64,000 nucleotides of DNA. It comes from Pseudomonadales bacterium. GTDB lineage: Bacteria; Pseudomonadota; Gammaproteobacteria; Pseudomonadales; Azotimanducaceae. The position numbers and the translations under genes are program-made. The notes under the pieces were generated by a model, which searched no databases, was not told the origin of the DNA, and was given only the letters and a program-made list of their open reading frames with translations. Below are positions 36,401 to 45,660 of the stretch, piece by piece; position 1 is the stretch's first letter; each line of letters starts with the position of its first letter. Where the stretch lies: assembly GCA_022825925.1 (NCBI GenBank), contig JAJDVW010000129.1, forward strand, positions 1 through 64,000. The letters are read 5' to 3'.

Positions 36401-37375
36401 TCAGACCAGGCGGTCGGGCATCTCGGTACCGGCGAAGAACGCCGCCAGGTTCTCCGCGACGCGCATCCCCATCGCGATGCGCGTCTCCCGCGAGCCGCTG
36501 CCGAAGTGGGGCAGCAGCACCGCATTCTCGAGTGCGGTCAACTCCTCCGGCACGTTCGGCTCGCCCTCGTACACGTCGAGCCCCGCGCCCGCCAGCCGGC
36601 CTTCGCGCAGCGCGTCCGCGAGGGCGAGCTGGTCCACCACGTCTCCCCGCGACGTGTTGACGAGGAACGCGTGCGGCTGCATGCGTCCGATCCGCTCGGT
36701 GTTCATCAGGTGTCGGGTCTCGGGGGTGGACGGGCAATGCAGCGAGACGAAGTCCGCGGCACCCAGCAGCTCGTCGAGGGTATCGCACGCCGTGGCGTCG
36801 ACTTCCGCAGCCACTTCTTCCGGGACCGGAAAGGGATCGTGAAACAGTATCTTCATGCCGAAGCCGAAGTGGGCCCGGCGCGCCACCGCGCGGCCGATGC
36901 GCCCGAAGCCGACCAGGCCGAGGGTCTTGCCGGTCACGCGCGTGCCCATCATGTGGGTCGGTCGCCACCCCGTCCACGCCCGGTCGCGCACGTGCCGCTC
37001 CCCCTCGCCGATGCGCCGCGCGGCGGCCAGGAGCAGGACCATGGCGATGTCCGCGGTGCAGTCCGTCAACACCTCGGGGGTGTTGCTGACCGCGATGCCG
37101 CGCGCCCCGGCGGCTTCGAGGTCGACGTGCTCGAAGCCGACGCCGTAGCTGCCGATGATGCGGGTACGCACCTCCACGCCCTCGTACAGGCCCGCATGGA
37201 TGCGGTCCGTGACGGTCGGACAGAGGGCGTCGGCCTCGGCGAGCGCCGCGCGCAGCGCCGCTTCGCTCATGGGCTCGTCCGCCTCGTTGCGGGTGAGGTC
37301 GTAGCGTTCCGCGAGGTAGGACTCCACTTCCTCCGGCCACGCCCGCGTCAACACCACCTTGGGGCCGTTCGCCAT
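36401..37375 (-). CDS. D-isomer-specific 2-hydroxyacid dehydrogenase
   Basis: A 324-residue NAD(P)-dependent reductase of the GyaR/glyoxylate reductase group. The Rossmann motif TLGLVGFGRIGRAVARRA is near 150-167. Catalytic Arg lies in NTSRGDVVDQ, Glu in GLDVYEGEPNVPEEL and His in AVLLPHFGSGSRETR. The N-terminal domain SYGVGFEHVDLEAAGARG is typical. It interconverts 2-keto acids such as glyoxylate or hydroxypyruvate and D-2-hydroxy acids; the exact substrate cannot be given. ATG at 37375 fits the family start. Confidence 0.88.
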   Translation of the reverse strand: MANGPKVVLTRAWPEEVESYLAERYDLTRNEADEPMSEAALRAALAEADALCPTVTDRIHAGLYEGVEVRTRIIGSYGVGFEHVDLEAAGARGIAVSNTPEVLTDCTADIAMVLLLAAARRIGEGERHVRDRAWTGWRPTHMMGTRVTGKTLGLVGFGRIGRAVARRAHFGFGMKILFHDPFPVPEEVAAEVDATACDTLDELLGAADFVSLHCPSTPETRHLMNTERIGRMQPHAFLVNTSRGDVVDQLALADALREGRLAGAGLDVYEGEPNVPEELTALENAVLLPHFGSGSRETRIAMGMRVAENLAAFFAGTEMPDRLV

Positions 37376-37456
37376 CTGCTTCCCGTGCCTCTGCTTCCCG
37401 TGTCTCGAGGGCGCAATTGTAGAGCCGTCCGACGGCGATCGGGGTATCGTTGCCGC

Positions 37457-38473
37457 ATGCGCATCCTGCACATCGCGCACCAGCAGTTGCGCAGGTACGG
37501 CGCCACGCGCGTGAGCTGGGCGAAGAAGCTGGAGCTCGGGCTCGTCAAGGCCGGCTACGACGTCCATGCCTTCAGCGACCGCGACGTGGCAGCCTTCGAG
37601 GCGCCGCTGGGGCTGCGCCCGGTCGGTCGCCGCCGCGCGAACCGGCGTTTGCTCGAGATGGCCGAGGCCGTCGAGCCGGATCTCGTGATCGCGGGGCACT
37701 GCGACGTCGTCACGAACGACACGCTCGCCGAACTGCGCCGCCACAGGCCCGCGACCGTCGTCGTCCACTGCAACAACGACCCGCTGTTCGTGCCGGAGAA
37801 CCGGGCGCGGATCGCACGGCGGGCGGAGGTCGTGGACGCCGTCTTCGTGTCGACCGGCCGGCGCGAACTGGAGCGGGCCTTCGGCGCGACCGGCGTCCGC
37901 CTGCACCACATGCCGAACCCGGTGGATCCGACCATCGAGCGTTTCGACGCGTCGGCGTGCGCCGACCTTCCCGTGGACCTCGTCTTCTGCGGCAAGAGCA
38001 ACGCGCACACCGACCGCCTCGCGCTGGTCGGATGGCTGCGGGAGGCCTTGCCGGACGAGATCGTGTTCCGTACCCACGGCTGTTTCGGCAACCCCGGCGT
38101 CTGGGGCCTCGACTACGACCGCGCCCTCGCCGAGTCCCGGATGGGGCTGAACCTGAACCGCCAGGAAGGCCAGCACTGGTACTCGTCGGCGCGCATGGCG
38201 CAGATGGGCGGGAACGGACTGCTCGTGTTCACCCATGCGGACAACGGCTTCGACACCCTGTTCCCGCCCGAGACGCTCGTCTACTACCGGGACCGCGAGG
38301 ACCTGCTCGCGGCGGTCCTTGCCTTCCACCGGGACGACGCGAAGCGGCGCCTCTGGGCGTCCAACACGCGCCGCTTCTTTCACGGGTCAATGAACGCGAA
38401 GCTGTACGCGCGTTACATCGTCGAGGCCGCCATGGAGCAACCCTTCAGCCAGCCCTACGCATGGCTGACCTGA
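37457..38473 (+). CDS. Glycosyltransferase-like protein (GT-B, group 1 type)
   Basis: A 338-residue protein starting MRILHIAHQQLRRYGATR. The N-terminal half has a Rossmann-like pattern with GYDVHAFSDRD and DLVIAGHCDVVTND; the C-terminal half LVFCGKSNAHTDRLALVGWL and NRQEGQHWYSSARMAQMGGNGLLVFTH resembles the sugar-nucleotide domain of spore-coat/CgeB-like glycosyltransferases. It overlaps the following YrbL-like gene by 13 bp, so the two act together, probably in cell-surface glycan or lipopolysaccharide modification. Sugar and acceptor are unknown. Confidence 0.7.
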   Translation: MRILHIAHQQLRRYGATRVSWAKKLELGLVKAGYDVHAFSDRDVAAFEAPLGLRPVGRRRANRRLLEMAEAVEPDLVIAGHCDVVTNDTLAELRRHRPATVVVHCNNDPLFVPENRARIARRAEVVDAVFVSTGRRELERAFGATGVRLHHMPNPVDPTIERFDASACADLPVDLVFCGKSNAHTDRLALVGWLREALPDEIVFRTHGCFGNPGVWGLDYDRALAESRMGLNLNRQEGQHWYSSARMAQMGGNGLLVFTHADNGFDTLFPPETLVYYRDREDLLAAVLAFHRDDAKRRLWASNTRRFFHGSMNAKLYARYIVEAAMEQPFSQPYAWLT

Positions 38474-39144
38474 TCCGCCTCTCCACCGCCACGCCCTTCG
38501 CCCGCGGCGGCAACCGGCAGGTCTACGTGCACCCCGCGCGGCCGGACGTGTGCATCAAGTTGCCGAGGACCGACGTGGACCTGGCGATCAAGCGCCGGCG
38601 CAAGGGCTTCAAGGGGCGGCTGAAACCGGCCGCCACCTTCGACGACAACCGTGCCGAGGCGCGTACGCTCGCCGGGTTGCACGGGCGCGTCGGCGGGAGC
38701 CTCGCGGCGTTCGTCCCCCGTTTCCTGGGCTGGGTCGAGACCGATCTCGGCCGCGGCGTCGCGCTCGACCTGATCCGGGACGACGACGGCGCGATCGCCA
38801 CACCGCTCAAGCAGTACGTCTGGGAGCGGGGGTTCGACGACGGCCTCGAGGCCGCCCTCGGGGAGTTCACCGCCTACTGGGTCCGCGAGCGCGTGCCTTC
38901 CCGCGAACTGCTGCTGCACAACGTGGTCGCGCGGCGCCTCGCCGGCGGCGCCGTCCGCCTGGTGGTCATCGACGGACTCGGCAACGCGGACCTGCTGCCG
39001 CTCTCGCGTTGGTCACGGGTCCTGGCGCGGCGCAAGTCGGCCCGCAAGGCCGCCCGCCTCCGGGTCCGGATCGAAGACCTGGTGCACACGCGCGCGGAGG
39101 GCGGCGACCCCGGCGAGCACGGCTTCCTGCGACGGCCGGGCTGA
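38461..39144 (+). CDS. YrbL-family kinase-fold protein
   Basis: A 227-residue protein. FARGGNRQVYVHPARPDVCIKLPR is a glycine-loop and catalytic-lysine region; LKQYVWERG, SRELLLHNVVARRL and LVVIDGLGNADLLPL correspond to the hinge, catalytic loop and metal-binding segment (ID-G in place of DFG). This is the YrbL group, PhoP-regulated in enteric bacteria and related to lipopolysaccharide core kinases. The overlap with the glycosyltransferase gene supports a role in surface polysaccharide phosphorylation. Whether it is an active kinase is unproven. Confidence 0.78.
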   Translation: MADLIRLSTATPFARGGNRQVYVHPARPDVCIKLPRTDVDLAIKRRRKGFKGRLKPAATFDDNRAEARTLAGLHGRVGGSLAAFVPRFLGWVETDLGRGVALDLIRDDDGAIATPLKQYVWERGFDDGLEAALGEFTAYWVRERVPSRELLLHNVVARRLAGGAVRLVVIDGLGNADLLPLSRWSRVLARRKSARKAARLRVRIEDLVHTRAEGGDPGEHGFLRRPG

Positions 39145-39151
39145 CCGCGAA

Positions 39152-40066
39152 TCAGGCACCCGGGATGCGCGCGCGCAGCGTCCCGAGCATGCCCCGCAGC
39201 GCTTCGACGAACGCGACCGGCTGGTCGAGGAAGACGTGGTGCCGCGCATCCTCGATGCCCGCCACGGGCACGTCCGGGCCGAGGAGTTCGAGCATGTACT
39301 CGAGCGTCCGCGCGCTGAAGGACTCGCTCTGCTTGCCGTAGATGATGCCGACGGGCAGGGGCAAGGCGTTGTAGTCCTCCGGCTGCCTTTCGCCGTCCTT
39401 GAGCGTGAGCGGCAGCTCCTCGTCGAACTTCCAGGCCCAGCCGCCGCCGTCCACCCGCATCAGCGAGTGCTTGGCGATGTACTCCACGATGTAGCGGTTC
39501 TCGCACGGCTGGGGCGGATAGAGACGGAAACGTCCCTCCGCCGTACGTCGGTCGGGGTAGGTCTTCGCGCGACCGCCGCCCATGAGCACACCGGGGTCCT
39601 TGAGCGGCTCGTCCGGGTGGCGGATGCCCGAGTCCACGAGCACGAGCGCGCCGAAGCGGTCGGGGAACAGGTTGGCCGCCTTGGCCGCCATCATGCCGCC
39701 GAAGCTGTGTCCGACCACGAGCACGTCGTCGTCGAAGCCGGCCGCGTCGCAGACGCCGACGATCTCGGCCGCGTACGTCGCGGCATCGTACTGGTAGCGG
39801 TAGTCCGAGTCGCCCATGCCGGTGAGGTCCATCGCCGCCACGCGGTACTCGTCGAGGAGCTGCGGCGCGATGAAGTCCCACCAGCCGCTGTGGGCGTTCA
39901 TGCCGTGAATCAGCAGCACGGCGGGCCGTTCGACGTCTCCGGGCCAGGACCGGTAGAAGACGTCGCACTCCTCGACCTCCACGGTGTGCTCCTCCCGCCC
40001 GGTCTCCACCGCCTGCCAGAACCAGTCCGGTATCGCGGGTGTGGAGTCCCTGTCCCAACGCGCCAT
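39152..40066 (-). CDS. Alpha/beta hydrolase
   Basis: A 304-residue serine hydrolase. LLIHGMNAHSGWWDFIAP holds the oxyanion loop, LVVGHSFGGMMAAKAA the nucleophile (GHSFG), DSGIRH follows and DARHHVFLDQP is the histidine region; the Asp is probably in the VGIIYGKQSES segment. A cap domain of about 80 residues lies between. ATG at 40066 was chosen since GGGGGAG precedes it. The substrate is not predictable; epoxide hydrolase, haloalkane dehalogenase-like and ester hydrolase roles are all possible. It is divergent from the crotonase gene. Confidence 0.82.
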   Translation of the reverse strand: MARWDRDSTPAIPDWFWQAVETGREEHTVEVEECDVFYRSWPGDVERPAVLLIHGMNAHSGWWDFIAPQLLDEYRVAAMDLTGMGDSDYRYQYDAATYAAEIVGVCDAAGFDDDVLVVGHSFGGMMAAKAANLFPDRFGALVLVDSGIRHPDEPLKDPGVLMGGGRAKTYPDRRTAEGRFRLYPPQPCENRYIVEYIAKHSLMRVDGGGWAWKFDEELPLTLKDGERQPEDYNALPLPVGIIYGKQSESFSARTLEYMLELLGPDVPVAGIEDARHHVFLDQPVAFVEALRGMLGTLRARIPGA

Positions 40067-40244
40067 GGCAGTCTCCCCCAAATGCTCGCGGCGTCAGCCG
40101 ACGACCGGCGACCGCAGGGGGCCATACTACTATCAGTCACTTGGGGCCCGGAACCTCCGCGCCTGCCCTCCGGGACCGGCGCCCGCGCGTTGGCAAACGC
40201 CCGACCCCTGCGGCAACATAAGGAACTAAAGGAGGTCTTCCGTC

Positions 40245-41078
40245 GTGTACGAGCAGATCACCTACGAGGTCGACGACCGTATCCTCACCATCGCCCTCGA
40301 TCGGCCGGAGCGGCTGAACGCCTTCACCGACCGCATGCAGGAGGAGCTTTGCGACGCCTTCGACCGGGCGGACGCCGACGATGCGGTCGGGGCCGTCATC
40401 GTCACCGGCAGCGGCCGCGGCTTCTGCGCCGGGGCGGACCTCGGGGAGGGCGGTGCGACCTTCGCCGACGAGCAGCTCGAGCGCGACGGCGGGGGGCTGG
40501 TGACCCTGCGCATCTTCGAGTCGAAGAAGCCCGTGATCGCGGCCGTGAACGGGCCGGCCGTCGGCGTCGGCGCCACCATGACGCTCGCCATGGACATGCG
40601 CATCGCGGCCGATGCCGCCCGCTTCGGGTTCGTGTTCGCCCGCCGGGGCATCGTGCCCGAGTCGTGCTCGAGCTGGTTTCTGCCCCGCATCGTCGGCATC
40701 GGCAAGGCGCTCGAGTGGACCCTCTCGGGCCGCATCTTCTCCGCCGACGAGGCCCGGGAGGCCGGGTTGGTGCGTAGCGTGCACGGCCGGGAAGACCTGC
40801 TGCCCGCCGTCAGGAGCCTCGCCCGGGAGATCGCCGACAACTGCTCCCCGGTGTCCGTGGCGCTGACCCGCCAGATGATGTGGCGGATGCTCGGCGCCGA
40901 CCATCCCATGGAAGCGCACAAGGTCGACTCGCGCGCCGTGTTCCACACTGGACGGTCCGCGGACGCCAGGGAGGGTGTAGAGTCGTTCCTTGAGAAACGC
41001 CCGGCGTCGTTTCCGGGTAAAGTAAGCCGCGACCTGCCCGACTTCTTTCCATGGTGGGAGAGCCGGCAGTTCGAATAG
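40245..41078 (+). CDS. Enoyl-CoA hydratase/isomerase (crotonase family)
   Basis: A 277-residue crotonase. RLNAFTDRMQEEL, VTGSGRGFCAGADLGEG (oxyanion hole) and PAVGVGATMTLAMDMRIAA are standard. Glu in RRGIVPESCSSWFLPR is at the position of the second catalytic Glu; the first acidic position is replaced by the GATMTLA context, so isomerase or other chemistry rather than full hydration is possible. The GTG start follows a perfect AAAGGAGGT ribosome-binding site. C-terminal segment AREGVESFLEKRPASFPGK is typical. It probably acts on a short or medium-chain acyl-CoA. Confidence 0.88.
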   Translation: MYEQITYEVDDRILTIALDRPERLNAFTDRMQEELCDAFDRADADDAVGAVIVTGSGRGFCAGADLGEGGATFADEQLERDGGGLVTLRIFESKKPVIAAVNGPAVGVGATMTLAMDMRIAADAARFGFVFARRGIVPESCSSWFLPRIVGIGKALEWTLSGRIFSADEAREAGLVRSVHGREDLLPAVRSLAREIADNCSPVSVALTRQMMWRMLGADHPMEAHKVDSRAVFHTGRSADAREGVESFLEKRPASFPGKVSRDLPDFFPWWESRQFE

Positions 41079-41228
41079 CGCCCCAGCCGCGCAAGTACGG
41101 CGAGATGGGACGCGCACCGGTGGGCAGGAGGCCCAGGCACCGTCGGAGACGGATGCGAGCGAAACGCACCGGAGGACTCGCGGGAAGCGGTTCCGACCGG
41201 GGCAGACAGTTGAACGCAAGGAGTCGTC

Positions 41229-41480
41229 ATGGCAACCCCGAACGCAACCCCGCAGATAGCCCAAAAGGCCCCGTTCCCCGTGGAAGTCGAAGCCGGAAGG
41301 AAGTACTTCTGGTGTGCGTGCGGGCAGAGCGCGAACCAGCCGTTCTGCGACGGTTCCCACCAGGGGACCGAGTTCACGCCCCTGCCCTACGAGGCTGACG
41401 CGAGTCGCACCCTCTACTTCTGCGGGTGCAAGCACAGCAACGGGAAGCCCCTCTGCGACGGGACGCACAACTCCCTGTAG
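41229..41480 (+). CDS. Tandem CDGSH iron-sulfur protein
   Basis: An 83-residue protein with two CDGSH [2Fe-2S] motifs: CACGQSANQPFCDGSH and CGCKHSNGKPLCDGTH, each with the three-Cys one-His ligand set. Bacterial tandem CDGSH proteins of this size are soluble redox or cluster-transfer proteins of the mitoNEET/MiNT group. GCAAGGAGTCGTC precedes the ATG. The gene lies alone between the crotonase and DUF349 genes. Confidence 0.92.
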   Translation: MATPNATPQIAQKAPFPVEVEAGRKYFWCACGQSANQPFCDGSHQGTEFTPLPYEADASRTLYFCGCKHSNGKPLCDGTHNSL

Positions 41481-41502
41481 CGCCCCATGACGGACCAGGC
41501 CC

Positions 41503-44295
41503 ATGCTGTCGAGACTGTTCAGACGCAAGCCGAAGCTGACCGACGCGGATGCCTCGCGCCGGCGCGAGGCCGTGCTCGCGCTGGACCCGTCCGAAGAGGC
41601 CGCTTTCCTCCGCGTCGCGCGGGACGACCCTGACCCCGGCGTACGCGCCGCGGCCATCGCCCGGACCGCCTCGACCGAGGCACTCGGCGCGATGCTCGAC
41701 GAGCCACCGCCGCCGGGAGGCGGGGACCAGGTCGCCGCCATCGCCGACCGCCTGGCGGAACTCGGCTCGGACCACCCCTTCGCCCGGCACCCACAGGTAT
41801 TGGTCGCGCGGTTTCGGCAGCAGCCGGACGCGCGGTCCCTCGAAGCCATCGCCGACCCCGAGCAGGCCGCGCGGGCGCTCCTGGCCGTGCAGGACCTGGA
41901 CACGCGGACGACCCTCGCTCAGGCCATCCACGACGAGTCCCGGCTCACGGCACTCGAGCATTTCACGCGTACCCGCGACAAGGCCGTCCACCGCATCGTG
42001 CGAGACCGCCTCGCGGAACTGAAGCGCCTGCGCCAGGAACGCGACGAACTCGTGCGGCGCGCCGAGTCGCTGCTGGCCTCCGCGGACCGGGTCCGCCCCG
42101 ACGACGCCCAGCTCGCGGCGAAATGCGATGTCCTGCGGCGCGAGTGGGACACGATCCTGGCCGGGCTCGAGCGCAACGCCGCGGCCCTCGAGCCCTTCCA
42201 CCATCCGGGGGCGCCGGTCGAGGCGCTGCGCGCCCGATTCCACCTGCCGGAACTCGCGGTCGCGGCGGGTCCGCCGTCCGGCGAGGACGGCCTGGAGCTC
42301 CGGTCGTTCGAGAGCCTGCTCTCGGACCTGGCCGCCCTCGACCACCGCATCACGGCCGACCCCGGTGCTTTCGAGCAAACCGATGACCTCACGACGCGGC
42401 TGCGGGAACTGCAGGCGCGCTGGAGCGAACACGCCGACCGCGAACCGCCCTCCGACGCGGAAGCCCGCGTGTTCCGGGATCGCCATCACCGCGTCCACGA
42501 ACTGATCGAGGCACTCGAGCGGGCCAACCGGACACGCGCCGGCGCCGCCCCACTGCTCACGGCCGACACCAGCTTCAAGGCGCCGGAGACGGACGACGAC
42601 TACGCCACGGTCTGGCGCGTGCAGGCGGAGTCGCGCCGGAACGCCGCGCAGGCGGCCGAACTGCTCGCCGGCGTCGAGTGGCCCGAGGAGGTCGGACGCC
42701 CGCGCTGGATGGACGAGCTGGCCGCCCGCGAGACGGAACTGCGCGCCCTGGACGAACGCTGTCACGAGACCTTCTCCGCGGTCCAGACGGAGATCGCCAA
42801 CGCCATCGAGGCGATGGAGCAGGCGGTCGAGGCCGGCGAGGTGAACGAGGCCTCCCGCATGCAGGTCGCGGCGAACCGATGGATCCACCGCCTCCCCCGT
42901 TCCGCGCAGGACGGACCGGCCGGGCGGCTCGCCAGCCGCTCGGCGCGCCTGCGCGAACTCACCGATTGGCAGTCGTTCGCCGAGCGCGGCAAGCGGGAGG
43001 TGCTGTGCGAGGAGATCGAAGCCATCGCGGAGCACCCGCTGGCGCCCGACGCGCAGATGGCGCGCATCAAGGAACTCCGCGGCCGCGTCCGGGCCCTGGG
43101 TCGCCTGCGCTCCGCCACCGACCGGGCCCTGATGGACCGCTTCAACGCCGCGGCCGAGCGCGCCTTCGAGCCCTGCCGCCGGCACTTCGCGGCCCTCGCC
43201 GAGGAACGCCGGTTCAACCTGGAGCAGCGGGAGGTCATCTGCGGCGAACTCGAGACCTTCGTGGCGGAGAACGACTGGGAGCACACCGACTACCGCGGCG
43301 TGGAGCAGATCCTCCGGCAGGCGCGCGCGGAGTGGCGCAACTACCACCCCGTCGACCGCTCCCCCGGCAAGAAGGTCGATGCGCGCTTCAAGGCGGTCAC
43401 GGACGCGATCTACGGACACCTGAAGGTGGAGTGGGACCGCAACGTCGCCGCCAAGCAGGCGATCGTCGAGGAGGCGCGCGGGGCGGTCGAGAGCGGCGCG
43501 CCCCTGCCGGACCAGATCAACCTCATGAAGCGCCTGCAGGCCGACTGGAAGCGCGTCGGCACCACTCCGCGGCGGGTGGACCAGCAACTGTGGAGGGACT
43601 TCCGCGGCATCTGCGACGACGTCTTCCAGGCCCGCGACGTGGAACGCGACGACCGCCGCACGCAAACCACCGTCGCGGTCACGGACGCCAACGCGCTCAT
43701 CGAGGAACTGGAACAGGAGGCCGCCGCCGACACGACGGAAGTGATGGACGCGCGGCAGCTCGCCGACTACCGGCGCCGGGCGGAGGCGCTCCCGCGACTC
43801 CCGGGCGAGATCGACCGGCGGCTGCGCCGGGCCCTCTCCGACCTCGAGCGCGAGGTAAGGTTGCGCCGCAACCGGAAGCCGATTCGCGAAAAGCTCGAGT
43901 ACATCGAGCAGGTCGCCGGGCTCGACGCGGAACTCGCGGAGCTCGAGCGCGAAGCCGACGCCACGGCGGACTGGGAGCGCCGCGCCGAGTCGATGCGCAG
44001 TCTCTTCGCGGCGCGTCTCGACGCGGCGACGCCGGAGGCCGACGAGGAGGCGTTGCGCCGGGCGACCATCGAAGCGGAAGTCGGCGCCGGCGTCGAATCG
44101 CCCGAGAGCGAGCAGCCGTTGCGGCTCGAGGTGCAGATGGAGCGCCTGCGGGCCGGCATGGGCGCGCGGGAGCGCGCCGGCGTCGACATCGACCGGCTGC
44201 TCGAACGCTGGTGCCGCCACGCGGCCGGGCTGGACGGGGGATCGGACCTGAGGGTGCGCTTCTTCGCCGCCCTGCGCCAGATCGTGGACGGCTGA
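41503..44295 (+). CDS. DUF349-repeat protein
   Basis: A 930-residue, strongly charged helical protein. The N-terminus MLSRLFRRKPKLTDADA is followed by a HEAT-like start (DPDPGVRAAAIARTA) and by several DUF349-type helical repeats with signatures such as WNEFR-like WRNYHPVDRSPGKKVDARF, LMKRLQADWKRVGTTPRRVDQQLWRDFRGICDDVF and FNAAAERAFEPCRRHF. DUF349 proteins of this length occur in Gammaproteobacteria as one conserved gene; the biochemical role is not established. No signal peptide; cytoplasmic. Confidence 0.82.
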   Translation: MLSRLFRRKPKLTDADASRRREAVLALDPSEEAAFLRVARDDPDPGVRAAAIARTASTEALGAMLDEPPPPGGGDQVAAIADRLAELGSDHPFARHPQVLVARFRQQPDARSLEAIADPEQAARALLAVQDLDTRTTLAQAIHDESRLTALEHFTRTRDKAVHRIVRDRLAELKRLRQERDELVRRAESLLASADRVRPDDAQLAAKCDVLRREWDTILAGLERNAAALEPFHHPGAPVEALRARFHLPELAVAAGPPSGEDGLELRSFESLLSDLAALDHRITADPGAFEQTDDLTTRLRELQARWSEHADREPPSDAEARVFRDRHHRVHELIEALERANRTRAGAAPLLTADTSFKAPETDDDYATVWRVQAESRRNAAQAAELLAGVEWPEEVGRPRWMDELAARETELRALDERCHETFSAVQTEIANAIEAMEQAVEAGEVNEASRMQVAANRWIHRLPRSAQDGPAGRLASRSARLRELTDWQSFAERGKREVLCEEIEAIAEHPLAPDAQMARIKELRGRVRALGRLRSATDRALMDRFNAAAERAFEPCRRHFAALAEERRFNLEQREVICGELETFVAENDWEHTDYRGVEQILRQARAEWRNYHPVDRSPGKKVDARFKAVTDAIYGHLKVEWDRNVAAKQAIVEEARGAVESGAPLPDQINLMKRLQADWKRVGTTPRRVDQQLWRDFRGICDDVFQARDVERDDRRTQTTVAVTDANALIEELEQEAAADTTEVMDARQLADYRRRAEALPRLPGEIDRRLRRALSDLEREVRLRRNRKPIREKLEYIEQVAGLDAELAELEREADATADWERRAESMRSLFAARLDAATPEADEEALRRATIEAEVGAGVESPESEQPLRLEVQMERLRAGMGARERAGVDIDRLLERWCRHAAGLDGGSDLRVRFFAALRQIVDG

Positions 44296-44320
44296 CCGGA
44301 GCGGCTCCGCTCCGAACGGG

Positions 44321-45652
44321 CTATCCCTGCGGGATCTCCAGCGTCACGCGCGCCCCGCCGAGCTTGCTGTCGGAGATTGCCAGGCGTCCGCCATACGCCT
44401 CCACCAGCTCGACGACCACCGCGAGGCCGATCCCCTGGCCGGAATGCACGGAGTCGGCCCGGGCTCCCCGTTCCAGCACCCGGGCGCGGGCCTCGACCGG
44501 CACGCCCGGGCCGTCGTCCTCGACCTCCACGCACACGGTGGCGGCGTCGCGCACCGCGACCCGCACCCTCGAACGGCAGTACTTGTAGGCATTCTCGAGC
44601 AGGTTGCCGAGCATCTCGAGCAGGTCGCGCTCATCGCCCCGGACGTGGGCCGTCCCGGATATCCCGACGGCCACGCCCTTCCCCGCGTATGCCTTGTCGA
44701 GCGTCCTGCGCAGCCGTTCGATCAGCGGCCCGACCTCCACCGTCTCCCGCGGTACGACGGGGCGCAGCGCCGCTGCGCGGGAGAGCTGGTGCGCGACCGT
44801 GTGCTCCATCCGTTCGAGCTGCTCCCCGAAGAGCCGCTTCTCGTCCGCCGGCAGTCCGGCGCTCGCATTGTTCAGGACCGCGATGGGGGTCTTCAGGCTG
44901 TGCGCGAGATCGCCCATTGCGCGCCGGTAGCGTTCCCCGTTGTCCCGCTCCCGCTCGACGAAACGGTTGAGGGTACCGGCGAGCCCCGACAGCTCACGCG
45001 GATAGTCCTCTCCGATGTCGCCGCGCTGACCCGCCTGGAGCGCTCCGATGCGCTCCGTCATCCGCCGCACGGGCCCCAGGCCCCAGCGCAGGGCCGCCAT
45101 CTGGGCCACGACGAGCAGCAACGTCGCGCCCACCAGTCCGACCGCCAGATCGCGCCGGAAACTGGAGATTTCCGCCCGGTAAGGCGCCTGGTCGGCCAGG
45201 ACCCAGAACGTCAGCTCGGCGTCGCTCGCGTCCTCCCAGACCACCGTGTAGCCGTACCGGAACAGGCCGTCCGACCCGCCGTCCCCTTCCAGCGCCTCGA
45301 AACTCCCCCGACCCGGCCGCGGCCTTCGCCCCGTCGTTTCGTCCAGCCCCGTCACCAAGAGCGACGGCGACCGCCAGACCACCCCGCCGTCCGCCGTGTC
45401 GACGTAGGCGTACAGGCCCGAATCCGGCATCGACAGGCGCGGATCCCCCAGTTCGTCGGGGAACTCGAGCGTGTCGTCCCGGTCCTCCGCCGCCGCGAGC
45501 AGGGCATACACGACCAAGCGCATCTGCTCCTCCGCCCCGGAGAGCACGCTCGCGCCGAACGACCGCTCGAGCAGACCGCCCGTCACCACGAGAAACGTGC
45601 CAAGGACGGCCGCGACGGTGACCATGAGCCGCGTCTGGAGGCTTCCCGGCAT
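44321..45652 (-). CDS. PhoQ-type sensor histidine kinase
   Basis: A 443-residue inner-membrane kinase. TM1 is about residues 8-28 (LMVTVAAVLGTFLVVTGGLL), a periplasmic sensor of about 130 residues follows, and TM2 is near 165-185 (AVGLVGATLLLVVAQMAALRW) before a HAMP region. The dimerisation box MGDLAHSLKTPIAVL has the phosphorylated His in the PhoQ-specific context; N box LLENAYKYCRSRV, G1 DDGPGVP and G2 GQGIGLAVVVEL are intact. The gene follows its response regulator by 8 bp. The stimulus (Mg2+, pH or peptides in PhoQ) is not certain here. Confidence 0.9.
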   Translation of the reverse strand: MPGSLQTRLMVTVAAVLGTFLVVTGGLLERSFGASVLSGAEEQMRLVVYALLAAAEDRDDTLEFPDELGDPRLSMPDSGLYAYVDTADGGVVWRSPSLLVTGLDETTGRRPRPGRGSFEALEGDGGSDGLFRYGYTVVWEDASDAELTFWVLADQAPYRAEISSFRRDLAVGLVGATLLLVVAQMAALRWGLGPVRRMTERIGALQAGQRGDIGEDYPRELSGLAGTLNRFVERERDNGERYRRAMGDLAHSLKTPIAVLNNASAGLPADEKRLFGEQLERMEHTVAHQLSRAAALRPVVPRETVEVGPLIERLRRTLDKAYAGKGVAVGISGTAHVRGDERDLLEMLGNLLENAYKYCRSRVRVAVRDAATVCVEVEDDGPGVPVEARARVLERGARADSVHSGQGIGLAVVVELVEAYGGRLAISDSKLGGARVTLEIPQG

Positions 45653-45660
45653 CGCGTCGC

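Noticed and set aside
41374-44220. A 948-codon antisense frame over the DUF349 gene
   Set aside because: Shadow frame of a GC-rich gene with strong codon bias; no recognisable domain.
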